The notes: generated from the letters alone by a model not told the origin. 64,000 bases of DNA from Sphingopyxis sp. YR583 (GCF_900108295.1 NZ_FNWK01000003.1:1-64000); one strand, 5' to 3'; counted from the stretch's first letter, positions 36,908 through 46,163 are shown. Numbers and translations are program-made.

Positions 36908-36912
36908 GAGAA

Positions 36913-38277
36913 ATGCTCCTCCGTCCGATCAGCCTTTCACTCGCCCTGCTGCTCACCGCGGCTCCGGCCCTTGCGCAGACCCCGCCTGCGCCGCCTGCGG
37001 TCACGCCAACCGAACCCCGCGAGACCATCGAGGGCACGCTGTCACAGGACCGCACCGTTATCGCGGTCCCCGCGCTCGCAACCGCATCGGTGCAGACGGT
37101 GGCGGGCCTGCGCACCGACAGCCTTGGTCGCCAGATCGCCGAAGTCATCGCCGCCGACCTTGAGCGCAGCGGCCTTTACGATCCGATGGGCCCCAGCGGC
37201 ATTCCCACGATCACCCGCGCCGAGGTGCAGGCGCCGCGCTTTGCCGAATGGCAGGGTCGAAACGCCGAGAATGTCGTCCACGGCTTCGTCGATGCCAGCG
37301 GCACCGGCGGCCTCGTCGTCGGTTGCTATCTCTATGACACCGCGCTCGGCAGCGAGCTGGTCCGCAAGGGTTTCGAGATTCAGCCCGGCGACTGGCGCCG
37401 CGCCGCGCATAAATGCGCCGACGCCATCTATTCGCGCCTGTCGGGCGAAGCGCCCTTCTTCGACAGCCGCGTCGCCTATATCGCCGAGAGCGGCCCCAAG
37501 GGGAACCGCATCAAACGCCTCGCGATCATGGACAGCGACGGCGGCAATCACCGCTTCATCACCAATGGTCAGGCGCTCGCAATCAGCCCGCGTTTCTCGC
37601 CCGATTACAAGAAGATCGTCTACGTCTCCTATCTGAACAACCGCGTCCGCGTCTTCATCTATGACGTCGCGGCGGGGTCGCAGAAGCTGGTGACCGAAAG
37701 CAGCAACGCGACCTTCGCGCCGCGCTGGTCGCCCGACGGCACGCAGATCCTCTATTCGATGGCCGTGAACGGCAACACCGACATCTATCGCATATCCGCC
37801 AATGGCGGCACGCCCGTTCGGCTGACGAACACCCCCGGCATCGATGTCGGCGGCAGCTTTTCGCCCGATGGCAAGAAGATCGTGTTCGAAAGCGACCGTT
37901 CGGGCGGGCAGCAAATCTATACGATGAACATCGACGGATCGAACCAGCAGCGGATCAGCTTTGGCGGCGGGCGCGCCGCAACCCCCGAATGGTCGCCGCG
38001 CGGCGACCTGATCGCCTTCACCCGCATGGGCGGCGGCGAGTTCCGCGTCGGGGTGATGACCCCGTCGGGCGGCGGCGTGCGGCTGCTGACGAACAGTTGG
38101 CAGGACGAGGCGCCGACCTGGTCGCCGAACGGCCGCGTCATCCAGTTCTTCCGCACCACGCCCGGTCGCGAAGGCAAGTCGAGCCTGTGGCAAGTCGACC
38201 TGACCGGGGTGAACATGCGCCGTCTGCCGACTCCGCAAGATGGATCCGATCCCAGCTGGGGCCCGGTACTTCCCTGA
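36913..38277 (+). CDS. tolB: Tol-Pal system periplasmic beta-propeller TolB
   Basis: The 454-aa protein has a signal peptide (cleaved after PALAQ), an N-terminal alpha/beta domain (about 40-180) and a six-bladed WD40-like propeller with repeated SPDG/SPNG and IY.MNIDG motifs (SPDYKKIVY, SPDGTQILY, SPDGKKIVF and SPNGRVIQF). It binds Pal and releases it from peptidoglycan during constriction. GAGGTAAGAG lies just upstream of ATG 36913; the upstream frame to 36661 lies inside tolA and is not used. Confidence 0.95.
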   Translation: MLLRPISLSLALLLTAAPALAQTPPAPPAVTPTEPRETIEGTLSQDRTVIAVPALATASVQTVAGLRTDSLGRQIAEVIAADLERSGLYDPMGPSGIPTITRAEVQAPRFAEWQGRNAENVVHGFVDASGTGGLVVGCYLYDTALGSELVRKGFEIQPGDWRRAAHKCADAIYSRLSGEAPFFDSRVAYIAESGPKGNRIKRLAIMDSDGGNHRFITNGQALAISPRFSPDYKKIVYVSYLNNRVRVFIYDVAAGSQKLVTESSNATFAPRWSPDGTQILYSMAVNGNTDIYRISANGGTPVRLTNTPGIDVGGSFSPDGKKIVFESDRSGGQQIYTMNIDGSNQQRISFGGGRAATPEWSPRGDLIAFTRMGGGEFRVGVMTPSGGGVRLLTNSWQDEAPTWSPNGRVIQFFRTTPGREGKSSLWQVDLTGVNMRRLPTPQDGSDPSWGPVLP

Positions 38278-38378
38278 AGAAAACCGGAACCAAAGAGGCG
38301 CGATGGGGTTCAAATATCGCGTCCTGAACGGGCCAATGCGGCCACATGAATGATTTTCAACAACAAGAGGACAGAGAC

Positions 38379-38894
38379 ATGACGATACGGAAAAGCACCG
38401 CAATGATTGCGGCGATCACCATGCTTGCTGTTGGCGCCTGCGCGAAGAAGGCCCCTGACACACTTCCCCCCGCCCCCGAAGGCACCGGCGACACCGGCGC
38501 TGGTACCGGCACCGGCGTGATCCCCGGATCGCAGGAAGATTTCCTCGCCAGCGTCGGCGCCATGGGTGACCGCGTTTTCTTCGACTATGACCAGTATAAT
38601 GTCGATGCGCAGGATCAGGCGACGTTGCAGACGCAGTCGCAGTGGCTGCAGCGCAACCCCGCGGTTCGCGTCACGCTCGAAGGCCATGCCGACGAACGCG
38701 GCACCCGCGATTACAACATCGCCCTTGGCGAGCGCCGGGCCAACGCCGCGAAAAACTATCTCGCGTCGCTCGGCGTCGACCCGTCGCGCATTCAGGTCAT
38801 CAGCTATGGCAAGGAACGTCCGGCCGAAATCGGCTCGACCGAAGAAGCCTATGCCAAGAACCGCCGCGCGGTGACCGTCGTCATCAACCGCTAA
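38379..38894 (+). CDS. pal: Peptidoglycan-associated lipoprotein Pal
   Basis: The 171-aa outer-membrane lipoprotein has the lipobox VGAC, a short Pro/Gly/Thr-rich tether, and an OmpA-like peptidoglycan-binding domain (VFFDYDQYNVD, LEGHADERGTRDYNIALGERRA, VISYGKERP and NRRAVTVV), including the Asp and Arg that hold diaminopimelate. AAGAGGA precedes ATG 38379. The last 11 nt overlap the convergent prepilin peptidase gene, and the operon terminator lies inside that gene. Confidence 0.96.
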   Translation: MTIRKSTAMIAAITMLAVGACAKKAPDTLPPAPEGTGDTGAGTGTGVIPGSQEDFLASVGAMGDRVFFDYDQYNVDAQDQATLQTQSQWLQRNPAVRVTLEGHADERGTRDYNIALGERRANAAKNYLASLGVDPSRIQVISYGKERPAEIGSTEEAYAKNRRAVTVVINR

Positions 38895-39651
38895 GCAGCG
38901 GCCAAAGAGGCACCGCGGCAAAAGCGGCGGTGCAGGCAAATACACCGAAGGGGACCCGTCGCTCGCCGAGCGGCTGGTCCCTTTTTCGTTGGCTAATCAA
39001 CGCCCAGACGATCCCGCCGAGGCTGGCGAGCACAAGCATCAGCGGCAGCGCCTGCCATCCGAGCCAGGCACCGATGGCCGCGACCAGCTTGGGATCGCCG
39101 CCGCCCATCGCGTCCTTCAGCCTTATACGCCGGTAGAATTCGGCGATGGCGGCGAGCGTCAGGCCACAGACGACCGCGCCGACCCAGCGGTCGATCAGCG
39201 ACGTTTCCAGCATCGGCCCCGCTATCAGCAAACCGACGATCCCGAGCAGCAGGTTGAGGCGGTCGGGCAGCCAGAAATGGCGTGCATCGAGTAGAGCGAG
39301 CGGCAGCAACAACCAGCCGAACAAGGCCCAGAGCCAACCCGGCGTTCCCGGTGAAAGCGTAAGCGCCACCACACCGATCAGCGCGGAGCCCAGTTCGACG
39401 CGCCAGTGAAACGGATCGATCGCCGCATTGCAGGTTCGGCAGCGCCCGCGCGACGCGAGCGTCGAAATCAGCGGGACGAGATCGAACGCGCCCAGCGACC
39501 GACCGCAGCCGTCGCATTGCGAACGCCCGAGTACCGAACGTCCTGCGGGCCAGCGCAGCACCAGCGTGGCGATAAAGCTACCAACAACCAGCCCGATCAG
39601 CGCAGCGAAGGCGACGCCCATGCCGAAGGGCAAGGCATCGAGGATCGTCAC
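38884..39651 (-). CDS. gspO: Prepilin peptidase (type IV leader peptidase, GspO)
   Basis: The 255-aa inner-membrane aspartyl protease/methylase processes pseudopilins GspG-K. It has an N-terminal domain with the two CxxC zinc pairs (CDGCGRS and CRTCNAA), about seven membrane helices, and the catalytic Asp residues in LLDARHFWLPD and GGGDPKL. The GTG at 39651 lies 1 nt past the gspN stop; an open frame extends to 39750 within gspN. It is the last gene of the secretion operon. Confidence 0.92.
   Translation of the reverse strand: MTILDALPFGMGVAFAALIGLVVGSFIATLVLRWPAGRSVLGRSQCDGCGRSLGAFDLVPLISTLASRGRCRTCNAAIDPFHWRVELGSALIGVVALTLSPGTPGWLWALFGWLLLPLALLDARHFWLPDRLNLLLGIVGLLIAGPMLETSLIDRWVGAVVCGLTLAAIAEFYRRIRLKDAMGGGDPKLVAAIGAWLGWQALPLMLVLASLGGIVWALISQRKRDQPLGERRVPFGVFACTAAFAAVPLWPLLSG
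38948..38986 (+). terminator. tol-pal intrinsic terminator, antisense within the peptidase gene
   Basis: GGGACC at 38951-38956 pairs with GGTCCC at 38976-38981, extended by flanking A/T pairs and an inner CGCTC/GAGCG stem. T5 follows immediately on the plus strand. It lies about 55 nt after the pal stop, and its bases also encode part of the C-terminus of the minus-strand prepilin peptidase. Confidence 0.75.
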
Positions 39652-39652
39652 G

Positions 39653-40369
39653 TCAAAAGCGGCCCGAGGTCGCCAGCACGAAACCGGTGGGCCCGGCCTT
39701 GAATCCCAGCATCGCAAGCGCGCCGGCCATCGCCGGATCGCGATCGACATTGATCGCGAATTGCGCGCGATACGCGCCGCTGCCGTCGAACGACAAAGTC
39801 AGCCGCTCCATGCCCGACTGGCTGGCAAGCGCCGCCTGCGCGCGCCCGTTCACACACGCCAGCGGGCCCGACAGGCCGCGCGAGAGATCGAGACCCGCGA
39901 TCGGCGCGGAAACCATCAGCTGGATGCGGCCACTTGTCGCCGCGCATTTGCCCGCGTCGTCGAAGCGTATCGTCGCGCCTTCGAACCGGATAGCATCGAC
40001 CGGGATCATGCCGAGCCCGCCCGATATCGATGTCGTGCCGCTAATATCGGAGGCGCCTCGCGGGTTATTTCCATGCAGTCGGCCAGAGAGCGCGCCAAGC
40101 CGCTCGTCGGTGCGCGAGAAAGCGAGTTCGGTATTCCCACCGAGCAGCGCAAGTGGCGACAGGCTGGCACGCACCGTGCCCAGCGGCAAAACGCCAAGCC
40201 GCGCGTCGACAAGCTCACCCGACCAGACCGACCCGCGAACCTCGCGCGCCGTGACGCCGGCATCGGTGGCGCCGGACCAACTGAGCGCAAGCCGCATCGG
40301 AAAGGTCGCGATGAGCAGAATCAGCGCGAGCAAAACCGCGACAATACTCCAGCGTCGTCGCATGCTCAT
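39653..40369 (-). CDS. gspN: Type II secretion system protein GspN
   Basis: The 238-aa protein has one N-terminal membrane helix (about 8-28, SIVAVLLALILLIATFP) followed by a beta-rich periplasmic domain typical of GspN (TAREVRGSVWSGELVDARLG, then LPLGTVRASLSPLALL). Only some type II systems carry GspN, and its role in the inner-membrane platform is poorly defined. It overlaps gspM by 4 nt and precedes gspO by 1 nt. Confidence 0.88.
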   Translation of the reverse strand: MSMRRRWSIVAVLLALILLIATFPMRLALSWSGATDAGVTAREVRGSVWSGELVDARLGVLPLGTVRASLSPLALLGGNTELAFSRTDERLGALSGRLHGNNPRGASDISGTTSISGGLGMIPVDAIRFEGATIRFDDAGKCAATSGRIQLMVSAPIAGLDLSRGLSGPLACVNGRAQAALASQSGMERLTLSFDGSGAYRAQFAINVDRDPAMAGALAMLGFKAGPTGFVLATSGRF

Positions 40370-40848
40370 TGACCGCCCTTCCGAAGCTCGGCGGTCAGAC
40401 CGACGGTGCCGTCGGCGGCGGGGGTGATCGTCAGTTGATCGACCACAAAACCCTGACCCTCGAGCGAGGCGAGCCAGTCGGTTAGTATTGGCGCCTTGGC
40501 CTTTGCTATGGCGATTGTCGCCTGATGGGCGCCGCGCGCCTCGTTGCGGTCAAGGGTCAGCCCGATCTCGCCCGCCGATTGCGCGAGATATTGATCGATC
40601 GCGACCGCATCGACCGCCGCCGCGACCGATTTGGCCGGCCGCTGTGCGAGCAATTGCACTTTCGAAGACACGCGCCCTTCGCGTTCTATCGCGGCGCGGT
40701 GCTGACTCTCGAGATCGATGAAAGCTGCGATCACCGGACGGCCAAGCCCCCAGAGGACGACGCCCAGTGCCAGCACGCCCGCGATACCGACGAGCCAGCG
40801 CTCGCGCGTCGAGAGGGCAATCCACCAGTTTTGCAATCGCTCGGTCAT
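40366..40848 (-). CDS. gspM: Type II secretion system protein GspM
   Basis: The 160-aa bitopic protein has a short cytoplasmic N-terminus with the family STRERWLV motif, one membrane helix (about 18-38) and a ferredoxin-like periplasmic domain. It partners GspL in the inner-membrane platform. The start overlaps gspL by 4 nt and the stop overlaps gspN by 4 nt. Confidence 0.9.
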   Translation of the reverse strand: MTERLQNWWIALSTRERWLVGIAGVLALGVVLWGLGRPVIAAFIDLESQHRAAIEREGRVSSKVQLLAQRPAKSVAAAVDAVAIDQYLAQSAGEIGLTLDRNEARGAHQATIAIAKAKAPILTDWLASLEGQGFVVDQLTITPAADGTVGLTAELRKGGQ

Positions 40849-41990
40849 GGCACCGCCCGGATCGTGATATTCGCCATCTGCTGGCCGTCGCTACCCGCCA
40901 TCGGCTGGGCGGTGATGCGGTAGCCGCGTGCCTGCAAGGCGAGCAGCACCTGATTGATATCCTCGACACGCGGCGCGGCCAGCGTCGTCGTCAGCGTTCC
41001 GTCGGTGCGATGCGATAGCGTCTTGAGCGACACGCCGGGCGCGTCACCCATCGCGTCGTACAGCGCCGAAGCCGGAACCGAAAAGGCGAGCGGCCCACCA
41101 CCGGCAGCAGCCAACCGCCGGTCGAGTTCGGCTTCGGCCGCGGTCGCATCGGGCGCGGTCACCCCGGCCTTCTTTGCCATCGCGACAACCGCATCGTCGG
41201 CTCGGCCGGTGTCGGACGACAGGCGCAGCGCATAGATGGTCGGGATGAGCAGGCTGACCACAGCAAGCGCGATGGCAAGGCGCTTTGCAAGCCGCAGCAT
41301 CGCGGAATCGATCGACCAGCTACGCTTCGGCTTCCATCCGCCGCTGAGCAGATCGATCGGCGGAGCGGAAAGCGTCAGCAGCAACGCCTCGCGCATCCGG
41401 CCCGTATCGAGTGGCGCAATGGCATGTCCGCCCGCGACCAGCGGATCGAGTTCGGGATCGGACACCCACGCGCGGTCGGCGCTGCGGACAATCCGCTCGC
41501 CGCCGACCTCGGCCGTCCACAGCGTGTCGGGTTCGGGCGGCGGCACCGCAGCGGCAGAGGGAATGATCGCGGCGGGCGAAAGGCCCCGCGCCATCAGCCA
41601 GCCGGTCCATGCGGTCATCGCGGCGTGCGTCGTTACCGCGACCACGACCGCCTGCCCATCGCCCGCCGGCTGTCCTGCCACGACATGCAGCGCCGCTGCA
41701 TCGCCGAGGCTGTTCCTGAGCGCATCGATGCGCGCCGCAGCCGCGGCCTGTGCGGGCGCGGCGTCGGGATAATGGAGCCAGCGCAGCGGCACATCGGCCG
41801 CAGGCGCCAGCGCGACGAGGCGGTCGTCCGCGCCATCGTCGCGAGGCCCTTCCCACGCCCCGACCCAACCGTCGTCCTGACCACTGTCGACGATCACGCC
41901 GTCGTCGACACGAAGCCATGCAGGTTGGATCGCATCGTCCTGCCCAAGCGCCGCCAGCGAAGGCAGCCAGAGAACCAATGTGCTGGACAT
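40845..41990 (-). CDS. gspL: Type II secretion system protein GspL
   Basis: The 381-aa bitopic protein has an N-terminal actin-like cytoplasmic domain (about 1-240) that holds the GspE ATPase at the membrane. A single helix (about 250-270, LAIALAVVSLLIPTIYAL) and a periplasmic ferredoxin-like domain follow. Sequence conservation is low as usual, so the call rests on architecture and on its position between gspK and gspM. Confidence 0.88.
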   Translation of the reverse strand: MSSTLVLWLPSLAALGQDDAIQPAWLRVDDGVIVDSGQDDGWVGAWEGPRDDGADDRLVALAPAADVPLRWLHYPDAAPAQAAAAARIDALRNSLGDAAALHVVAGQPAGDGQAVVVAVTTHAAMTAWTGWLMARGLSPAAIIPSAAAVPPPEPDTLWTAEVGGERIVRSADRAWVSDPELDPLVAGGHAIAPLDTGRMREALLLTLSAPPIDLLSGGWKPKRSWSIDSAMLRLAKRLAIALAVVSLLIPTIYALRLSSDTGRADDAVVAMAKKAGVTAPDATAAEAELDRRLAAAGGGPLAFSVPASALYDAMGDAPGVSLKTLSHRTDGTLTTTLAAPRVEDINQVLLALQARGYRITAQPMAGSDGQQMANITIRAVP

Positions 41991-41991
41991 A

Positions 41992-42999
41992 TCAGTCCGT
42001 CTCGCCCCAATCGCGGCGCACGATCACCGGTGCTGCGATCCCCGCAGAGGGCGCGCCGCCATTGGCATCGATCAGCGAAATTGCGGTCAAGAAACCGTCC
42101 CCCATCGTCACATTCGTCGTCAGCGCCAGCCACCGGCTGGTCACGCCGGCCTGTTCGGCAACCTCGTTGGGCGGCTTGCGCCCTTCGAACGGGCCAGCCT
42201 CCCAGAATCGTACGCTGCTGCCATAGCCGCCTGCGGGACGCGCCGCCAGCGCCGCCCGCGCTTTGGCGACAGTGATTTCGCCGGGCAGCAACATCGCGAC
42301 GAGCGGCGCCTGCTCGGGCGCCAGCGTATTGACGTTGAGCTTGACCGGGTCGGTCACCGGCAGCACGCAAATCCAGGGTTTGAGCCGCGCATAGATTTTG
42401 GGCGTCACACCGCGCACCGCGCGCAGTTCACTGACGTCGGCCATCTTGCGGTTCGCCGGCAGATAGGCGCCCTGCATCGAACGATAGGCATTGTCTTCGG
42501 CGCCGAGCGGGCCTTCGTTGCTGTCGCTGTCGATCCAGTCGGCGGTCGCACCCGCGATCGCCTGCGCCTGGCCCGGATCGATCCCGAGCAAGGTCATCAA
42601 TTCACCGAACTGGCGCATCGAACCCGAGCGTTGACTGAACCGACCCGGGACGGTTTCGGCGACAAGGCTGTTGAGGTTGAAGCAATTGTTCGCGTCGGTG
42701 AGCTTTGCCCGTCCCTCGCCGCCCGGAAGCGGCAGCGTGAAGTCGCGCCCGAGCCAGTTTCCTGCAAGCGTCAGCTTGGCGGGATCGCGTCCGACGAGAT
42801 CGGCGACACGGCGGAGCGCAATCTGTTCGGCGGCGAAAGCGTAGGCGCGGCCCTGATCGACCGTCGCCGCGCTGCCCGCGATGCGCGTCGCGAGCGTCAG
42901 CCGGTCGAGCGCGGTCGCGGCGATCACCGCCATCACCGCGACGAGCAGCAGGACGGTGAGCAGCGCCGCGCCCTGCTCGCCTTTCGCATCGGGCCTCAT
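41992..42999 (-). CDS. gspK: Type II secretion system minor pseudopilin GspK
   Basis: The 335-aa large minor pseudopilin starts MRPDAKGEQGAALLTVLLLV: a short basic leader, a Gly cleavage site and the hydrophobic helix without the usual Glu at position 5, as expected for GspK. The big insert domain (about 90-300) caps the pseudopilus tip with GspI and GspJ. It overlaps gspJ by 4 nt. Confidence 0.92.
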   Translation of the reverse strand: MRPDAKGEQGAALLTVLLLVAVMAVIAATALDRLTLATRIAGSAATVDQGRAYAFAAEQIALRRVADLVGRDPAKLTLAGNWLGRDFTLPLPGGEGRAKLTDANNCFNLNSLVAETVPGRFSQRSGSMRQFGELMTLLGIDPGQAQAIAGATADWIDSDSNEGPLGAEDNAYRSMQGAYLPANRKMADVSELRAVRGVTPKIYARLKPWICVLPVTDPVKLNVNTLAPEQAPLVAMLLPGEITVAKARAALAARPAGGYGSSVRFWEAGPFEGRKPPNEVAEQAGVTSRWLALTTNVTMGDGFLTAISLIDANGGAPSAGIAAPVIVRRDWGETD

Positions 43000-43607
43000 G
43001 GTGCCGGTACGCCTGCAATCGGCGGTGGCGGCAGCGTCGGCGCGGTCAGGAACAGCATCGTCAGCGCCTCGCGCCCGTTACGCGCCAACCGCACCTCGAC
43101 CGCGCGCGGCAGGCGATCGCCGGGTTCAGAATTCCAGCTCTCGCCCCAATTGCCCTTATCGTCGCGATAGCGCACCGCGACGCCCGCCACATCAGCGACA
43201 AGCCGGTCGCCTTCGCCAAGCGCCGTGCCGTCAAGCATCGGCTGGATCGCGCGGCGCCATTCAGCGCCGACAAGCGCGTACCCCACGCGCTCGACAGCCG
43301 GACGCGGGCCGCCGTCGGCCGAACCCGCGCCACCATGGACAAAGGCAAAGCCGTTCGGGGAGCCGACGAAGGCGGGCACCGCCTCCCCCGCCGGGCCGCG
43401 CGTCGATCGCTGGACCGCCTGCGCCAGATCATTCGCCATCACCGCACGCAGGCGGTTGACCCCGCCCATCGCCTTCAGCCGTTCCTGCACCGCATCCTGG
43501 GTATCGACGCTGCTGCGGAGCAGGCCGACGCCCATCGCCGCGATCGCCGCAAAAATCGAGAGGGCGACGAGCATCTCGACAAGGGTGAAACCGCGCTGGT
43601 CGCTCAT
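42996..43607 (-). CDS. gspJ: Type II secretion system minor pseudopilin GspJ
   Basis: The 203-aa pseudopilin has the prepilin leader MSDQRG followed by FTLVEMLVAL, with Glu at +5, then a beta-rich globular domain. The frame is open to 43793, but ATG 43607 gives a normal 6-residue leader and overlaps the gspI stop by 4 nt. With GspI and GspK it forms the tip complex. Confidence 0.92.
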   Translation of the reverse strand: MSDQRGFTLVEMLVALSIFAAIAAMGVGLLRSSVDTQDAVQERLKAMGGVNRLRAVMANDLAQAVQRSTRGPAGEAVPAFVGSPNGFAFVHGGAGSADGGPRPAVERVGYALVGAEWRRAIQPMLDGTALGEGDRLVADVAGVAVRYRDDKGNWGESWNSEPGDRLPRAVEVRLARNGREALTMLFLTAPTLPPPPIAGVPAP

Positions 43608-43981
43608 CGCGAGGCCCGGATGATCGTCAGCACCGCCTGCCCGCGCCCGCTTTCGGGGCGAACGAGCAGGTCGATGCGTAGCAAGCTGTCGTCGGCCGTC
43701 TTCGCGACACGTTGTTCGACGCGCCAGTTGCGGCCGGCGTTCGCGACGCCGATCGCGCTGTTGCCGATCGTCGGCGGCGCGGGATCGGTCCACAGCTCGA
43801 CCGCGCGGTTTTGTGCGACGATCCCCGCCATCGTGCTTTCGTCGAGGTCGCCCGCGGTGCGCACCGCATAGGCGTCGAGACGGATCAGCGCGAGCGCGGC
43901 GATGCTGATGACGCTCAAGGCCACCAACATTTCGAGCAGGGTGAAACCGCCCTCCGCCCCTGTGGCGCGCTCATTGACCAC
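43604..43981 (-). CDS. gspI: Type II secretion system minor pseudopilin GspI
   Basis: The 125-aa pseudopilin is cleaved in GAEGG/FTLLEMLVAL. The GTG at 43981 has GGGAGG about 7 nt upstream and overlaps the gspH end by 11 nt; an upstream frame to 44026 lacks support. The C-terminal half contains the family RNWRVEQ segment. GspI nucleates the tip with GspJ and GspK. Confidence 0.9.
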   Translation of the reverse strand: MVNERATGAEGGFTLLEMLVALSVISIAALALIRLDAYAVRTAGDLDESTMAGIVAQNRAVELWTDPAPPTIGNSAIGVANAGRNWRVEQRVAKTADDSLLRIDLLVRPESGRGQAVLTIIRASR

Positions 43982-44468
43982 GGCTGACCTCCCCGGTCGC
44001 CGAGACGCGCACGATTTCGCGCGCATCGCCTCCGGTCAGCACGATGGCTTGCGGCGTCGGGCTGATGCCGACACGGTCAAACAGGACGCGCGCCGCCCCC
44101 TGTCCGTTACCCGCCGCAAAACGCACATCACCGGGCCAGTTCCGCTGTTCGAAGGCACGGCCGGGGAGCGGCTGCCACTCGCCGGCAATCCGTCGCTCGA
44201 AACCATAGCCCGAGGGCGCGAAGTTGACCGCGACGCTGCGCCCCTCGATCACCGCGACATCGCGCGCGGCAGCGAGGCGTGCGGCGAGCCGGTCGGCTTC
44301 GCTCCGCACGGTACGTTCCTCGCCGGGGATGGTCAGCACGACCGCGGTTGCGGCGAGCGCCATGATCGCGAGGACGACCATCAGTTCGACCAAGGTGAAG
44401 CCGTTGGGGATGAAGCCGTTGGCGTGGGGACGCGCACGCGTCTCAGCTGTCGGCGCGAATATCCGCAT
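43971..44468 (-). CDS. gspH: Type II secretion system minor pseudopilin GspH
   Basis: The 165-aa pseudopilin has a leader ending FIPNG before FTLVELMVVLAIMALA. Downstream GspH features include GRSVAVNF and the final VRVSATGEV strand. The 5' end overlaps gspG by 26 nt. The 23-residue leader is longer than typical, but the only earlier Met gives this frame. Confidence 0.9.
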   Translation of the reverse strand: MRIFAPTAETRARPHANGFIPNGFTLVELMVVLAIMALAATAVVLTIPGEERTVRSEADRLAARLAAARDVAVIEGRSVAVNFAPSGYGFERRIAGEWQPLPGRAFEQRNWPGDVRFAAGNGQGAARVLFDRVGISPTPQAIVLTGGDAREIVRVSATGEVSRGQ

Positions 44469-44952
44469 TGTCGTCGGTCCCGCCGGGGGCGCCGTCGGCG
44501 CCGAGCGACCAGACGTCGAACGCCTTTCCGTTCGGCCCGGGTGCCTGATAATTATAGGGGCGGCCCCACGGATCGGCGGGGAGCGTCTTGATATAGCCGC
44601 CGCGGCGATAGCGCTCGGGCTGCGCCAGCGCCGGCGGCGCGGTGACGAGCGCGTTCAGGCCGTCGGTCGAAGCCGGGTAGGTCAGATTGTCGAGCCGATA
44701 TTGTTCAAGCGCGGTTTCGAGCGTCGAAATATCGGCCTTTGCCTTGGTGATCATCGCGCGATCCTGGCTGGGCAGGACGTTGATCATCACCACGGTCGCG
44801 AGCAGGCCGATGATGAAGATCACGACCATCAATTCGGTGAGCGTGAAGCCGCGCTCGTCCCGTTTGCGACGCGCGGCCAGCGGCCGATCCCGATCTGAAT
44901 AAGAGGTATCGAGCATCAGGCGAACGATTAGCTTCATCAACGACATTTTCAT
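44443..44952 (-). CDS. gspG: Type II secretion system major pseudopilin GspG
   Basis: The 169-aa major pseudopilin has ERG/FTLTELMVVIFIIGLLATVV, then the GspG core ADISTLETALEQYRLDNLTYP, the DPWGRPYNYQAPG loop and the C-terminal calcium-site region DGAPGGTDDNADI. Starting at ATG 44952 (ATGA overlap with gspF) gives a 35-residue leader, unusually long. ATG 44916 would give a 23-residue leader, still longer than normal. Cleavage by GspO should leave the same mature protein. Confidence 0.92.
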   Translation of the reverse strand: MKMSLMKLIVRLMLDTSYSDRDRPLAARRKRDERGFTLTELMVVIFIIGLLATVVMINVLPSQDRAMITKAKADISTLETALEQYRLDNLTYPASTDGLNALVTAPPALAQPERYRRGGYIKTLPADPWGRPYNYQAPGPNGKAFDVWSLGADGAPGGTDDNADIRADS

Positions 44953-46163
44953 AGTCCGGCTAGATTCTGCAACTGGAGGATCGGCAGCAGAATGGCGAGG
45001 ATGATCAGGGCCACGCACGACCCCATAACGACAATTATGACAGGTTCGAGAAGCGCCATCGATGCCGCCGTAAAACGGTCGAATTCGCGCTCGAGATAGT
45101 CGGCGGCGCGTTCGAGCATCTGTTCGAGACGCCCCGCGCTTTCGCCGCTGGCGGTCATGTAGACGAGCAAGGGCGGAAAGACCCCCGCATCGCGAAGCGC
45201 GGTGGAAAGGCCGCCCCCCGCGCGCACCTGATCGACGATATTGGCGGTCGCGCCCGCCAGCGCGGCGTTGCGGATCGTGGGTACCGTCAGCTTCAACCCC
45301 TCGACGAGCGGCAGGCGGCTCGACACCATCGTCGACAGCGTCCGGGCAAAGCGCGCAGCATAGAGATCGCGGAGCAGGCGGCCGAAGAGCGGCAGGCGAA
45401 GCAGGCGCGCATCGACGCGCGCCTTGAACGCCGGACGGCGCATCGCCGTCACCCAGCCGAAGCTTGCCGCGGCAAGTAGCAGCGCGATCAGCCACCACCA
45501 GTTTGCAGCGAACCCCGATATCGCGATCACCGCGCGGGTCAGGAACGGCAGTTGCTGCCCGGTGTCGGTGAATTGTTCGACGACGCGCGGGACGACGAAG
45601 ATCATCAGTGCCGCGACGACGCCGATCGCCACGATCGCGAGAACGATCGGATAAGCGAGCGCCGCGATCAGCTTGCCGCGCACCTCGGCCTGCCGTTCGA
45701 GCAGATCGGCAAGGCGCGCGAGGATCGTCGTCAGGCTGCCCGTCGTTTCGCCCGCCGCGACCATCGCGCGATAGAGCGGCGGAAAGCTGCCCGGCTGGCG
45801 GCCCATCGCATCGGCGAGACGGCGTCCTTCGAGCAGGCCGGCGTGAACCTCGCCGATCACGGCGCGCGCGCTTTCGGCCTCGCTCTGGCGCGTTAGCGTG
45901 CGCAGCGCCTCTTCGAGCGGCGCGACCTCGGCAAGCGTCGCGAGCTGACGCGTGAAGAGTGCCAGTTCCTTTGCCGACAATTTGGTCTTGCGGAAAGCGA
46001 GCAGCGAACGGCTCACGGGCTTCGCGCCCGCCGTTTCGACCGCGACGATATGGAATTTACGGGCGATCAGGTTCGCACGCGCCGCATCGTCGTTCGCGGC
46101 GGTCAGCCGTCCCTTGCGTTCGCGGCCCAGGGGATCGATCGCCACATAGCGATAATCAGGCAT
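44949..46163 (-). CDS. gspF: Type II secretion system inner-membrane protein GspF
   Basis: The 404-aa polytopic protein has two repeated GspF domains (about 70-195 and 270-390) with three membrane helices. Typical motifs are LFTRQLATLAEVAPLEEAL, LYRAMVAAGETTGSLTTIL and FPPLLVYMTASGESAGRLEQML. It couples the GspE ATPase to pseudopilus assembly. Two ATGs lie close together (46169 and 46163); GAGG is better placed for the second. Confidence 0.94.
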   Translation of the reverse strand: MPDYRYVAIDPLGRERKGRLTAANDDAARANLIARKFHIVAVETAGAKPVSRSLLAFRKTKLSAKELALFTRQLATLAEVAPLEEALRTLTRQSEAESARAVIGEVHAGLLEGRRLADAMGRQPGSFPPLYRAMVAAGETTGSLTTILARLADLLERQAEVRGKLIAALAYPIVLAIVAIGVVAALMIFVVPRVVEQFTDTGQQLPFLTRAVIAISGFAANWWWLIALLLAAASFGWVTAMRRPAFKARVDARLLRLPLFGRLLRDLYAARFARTLSTMVSSRLPLVEGLKLTVPTIRNAALAGATANIVDQVRAGGGLSTALRDAGVFPPLLVYMTASGESAGRLEQMLERAADYLEREFDRFTAASMALLEPVIIVVMGSCVALIILAILLPILQLQNLAGL

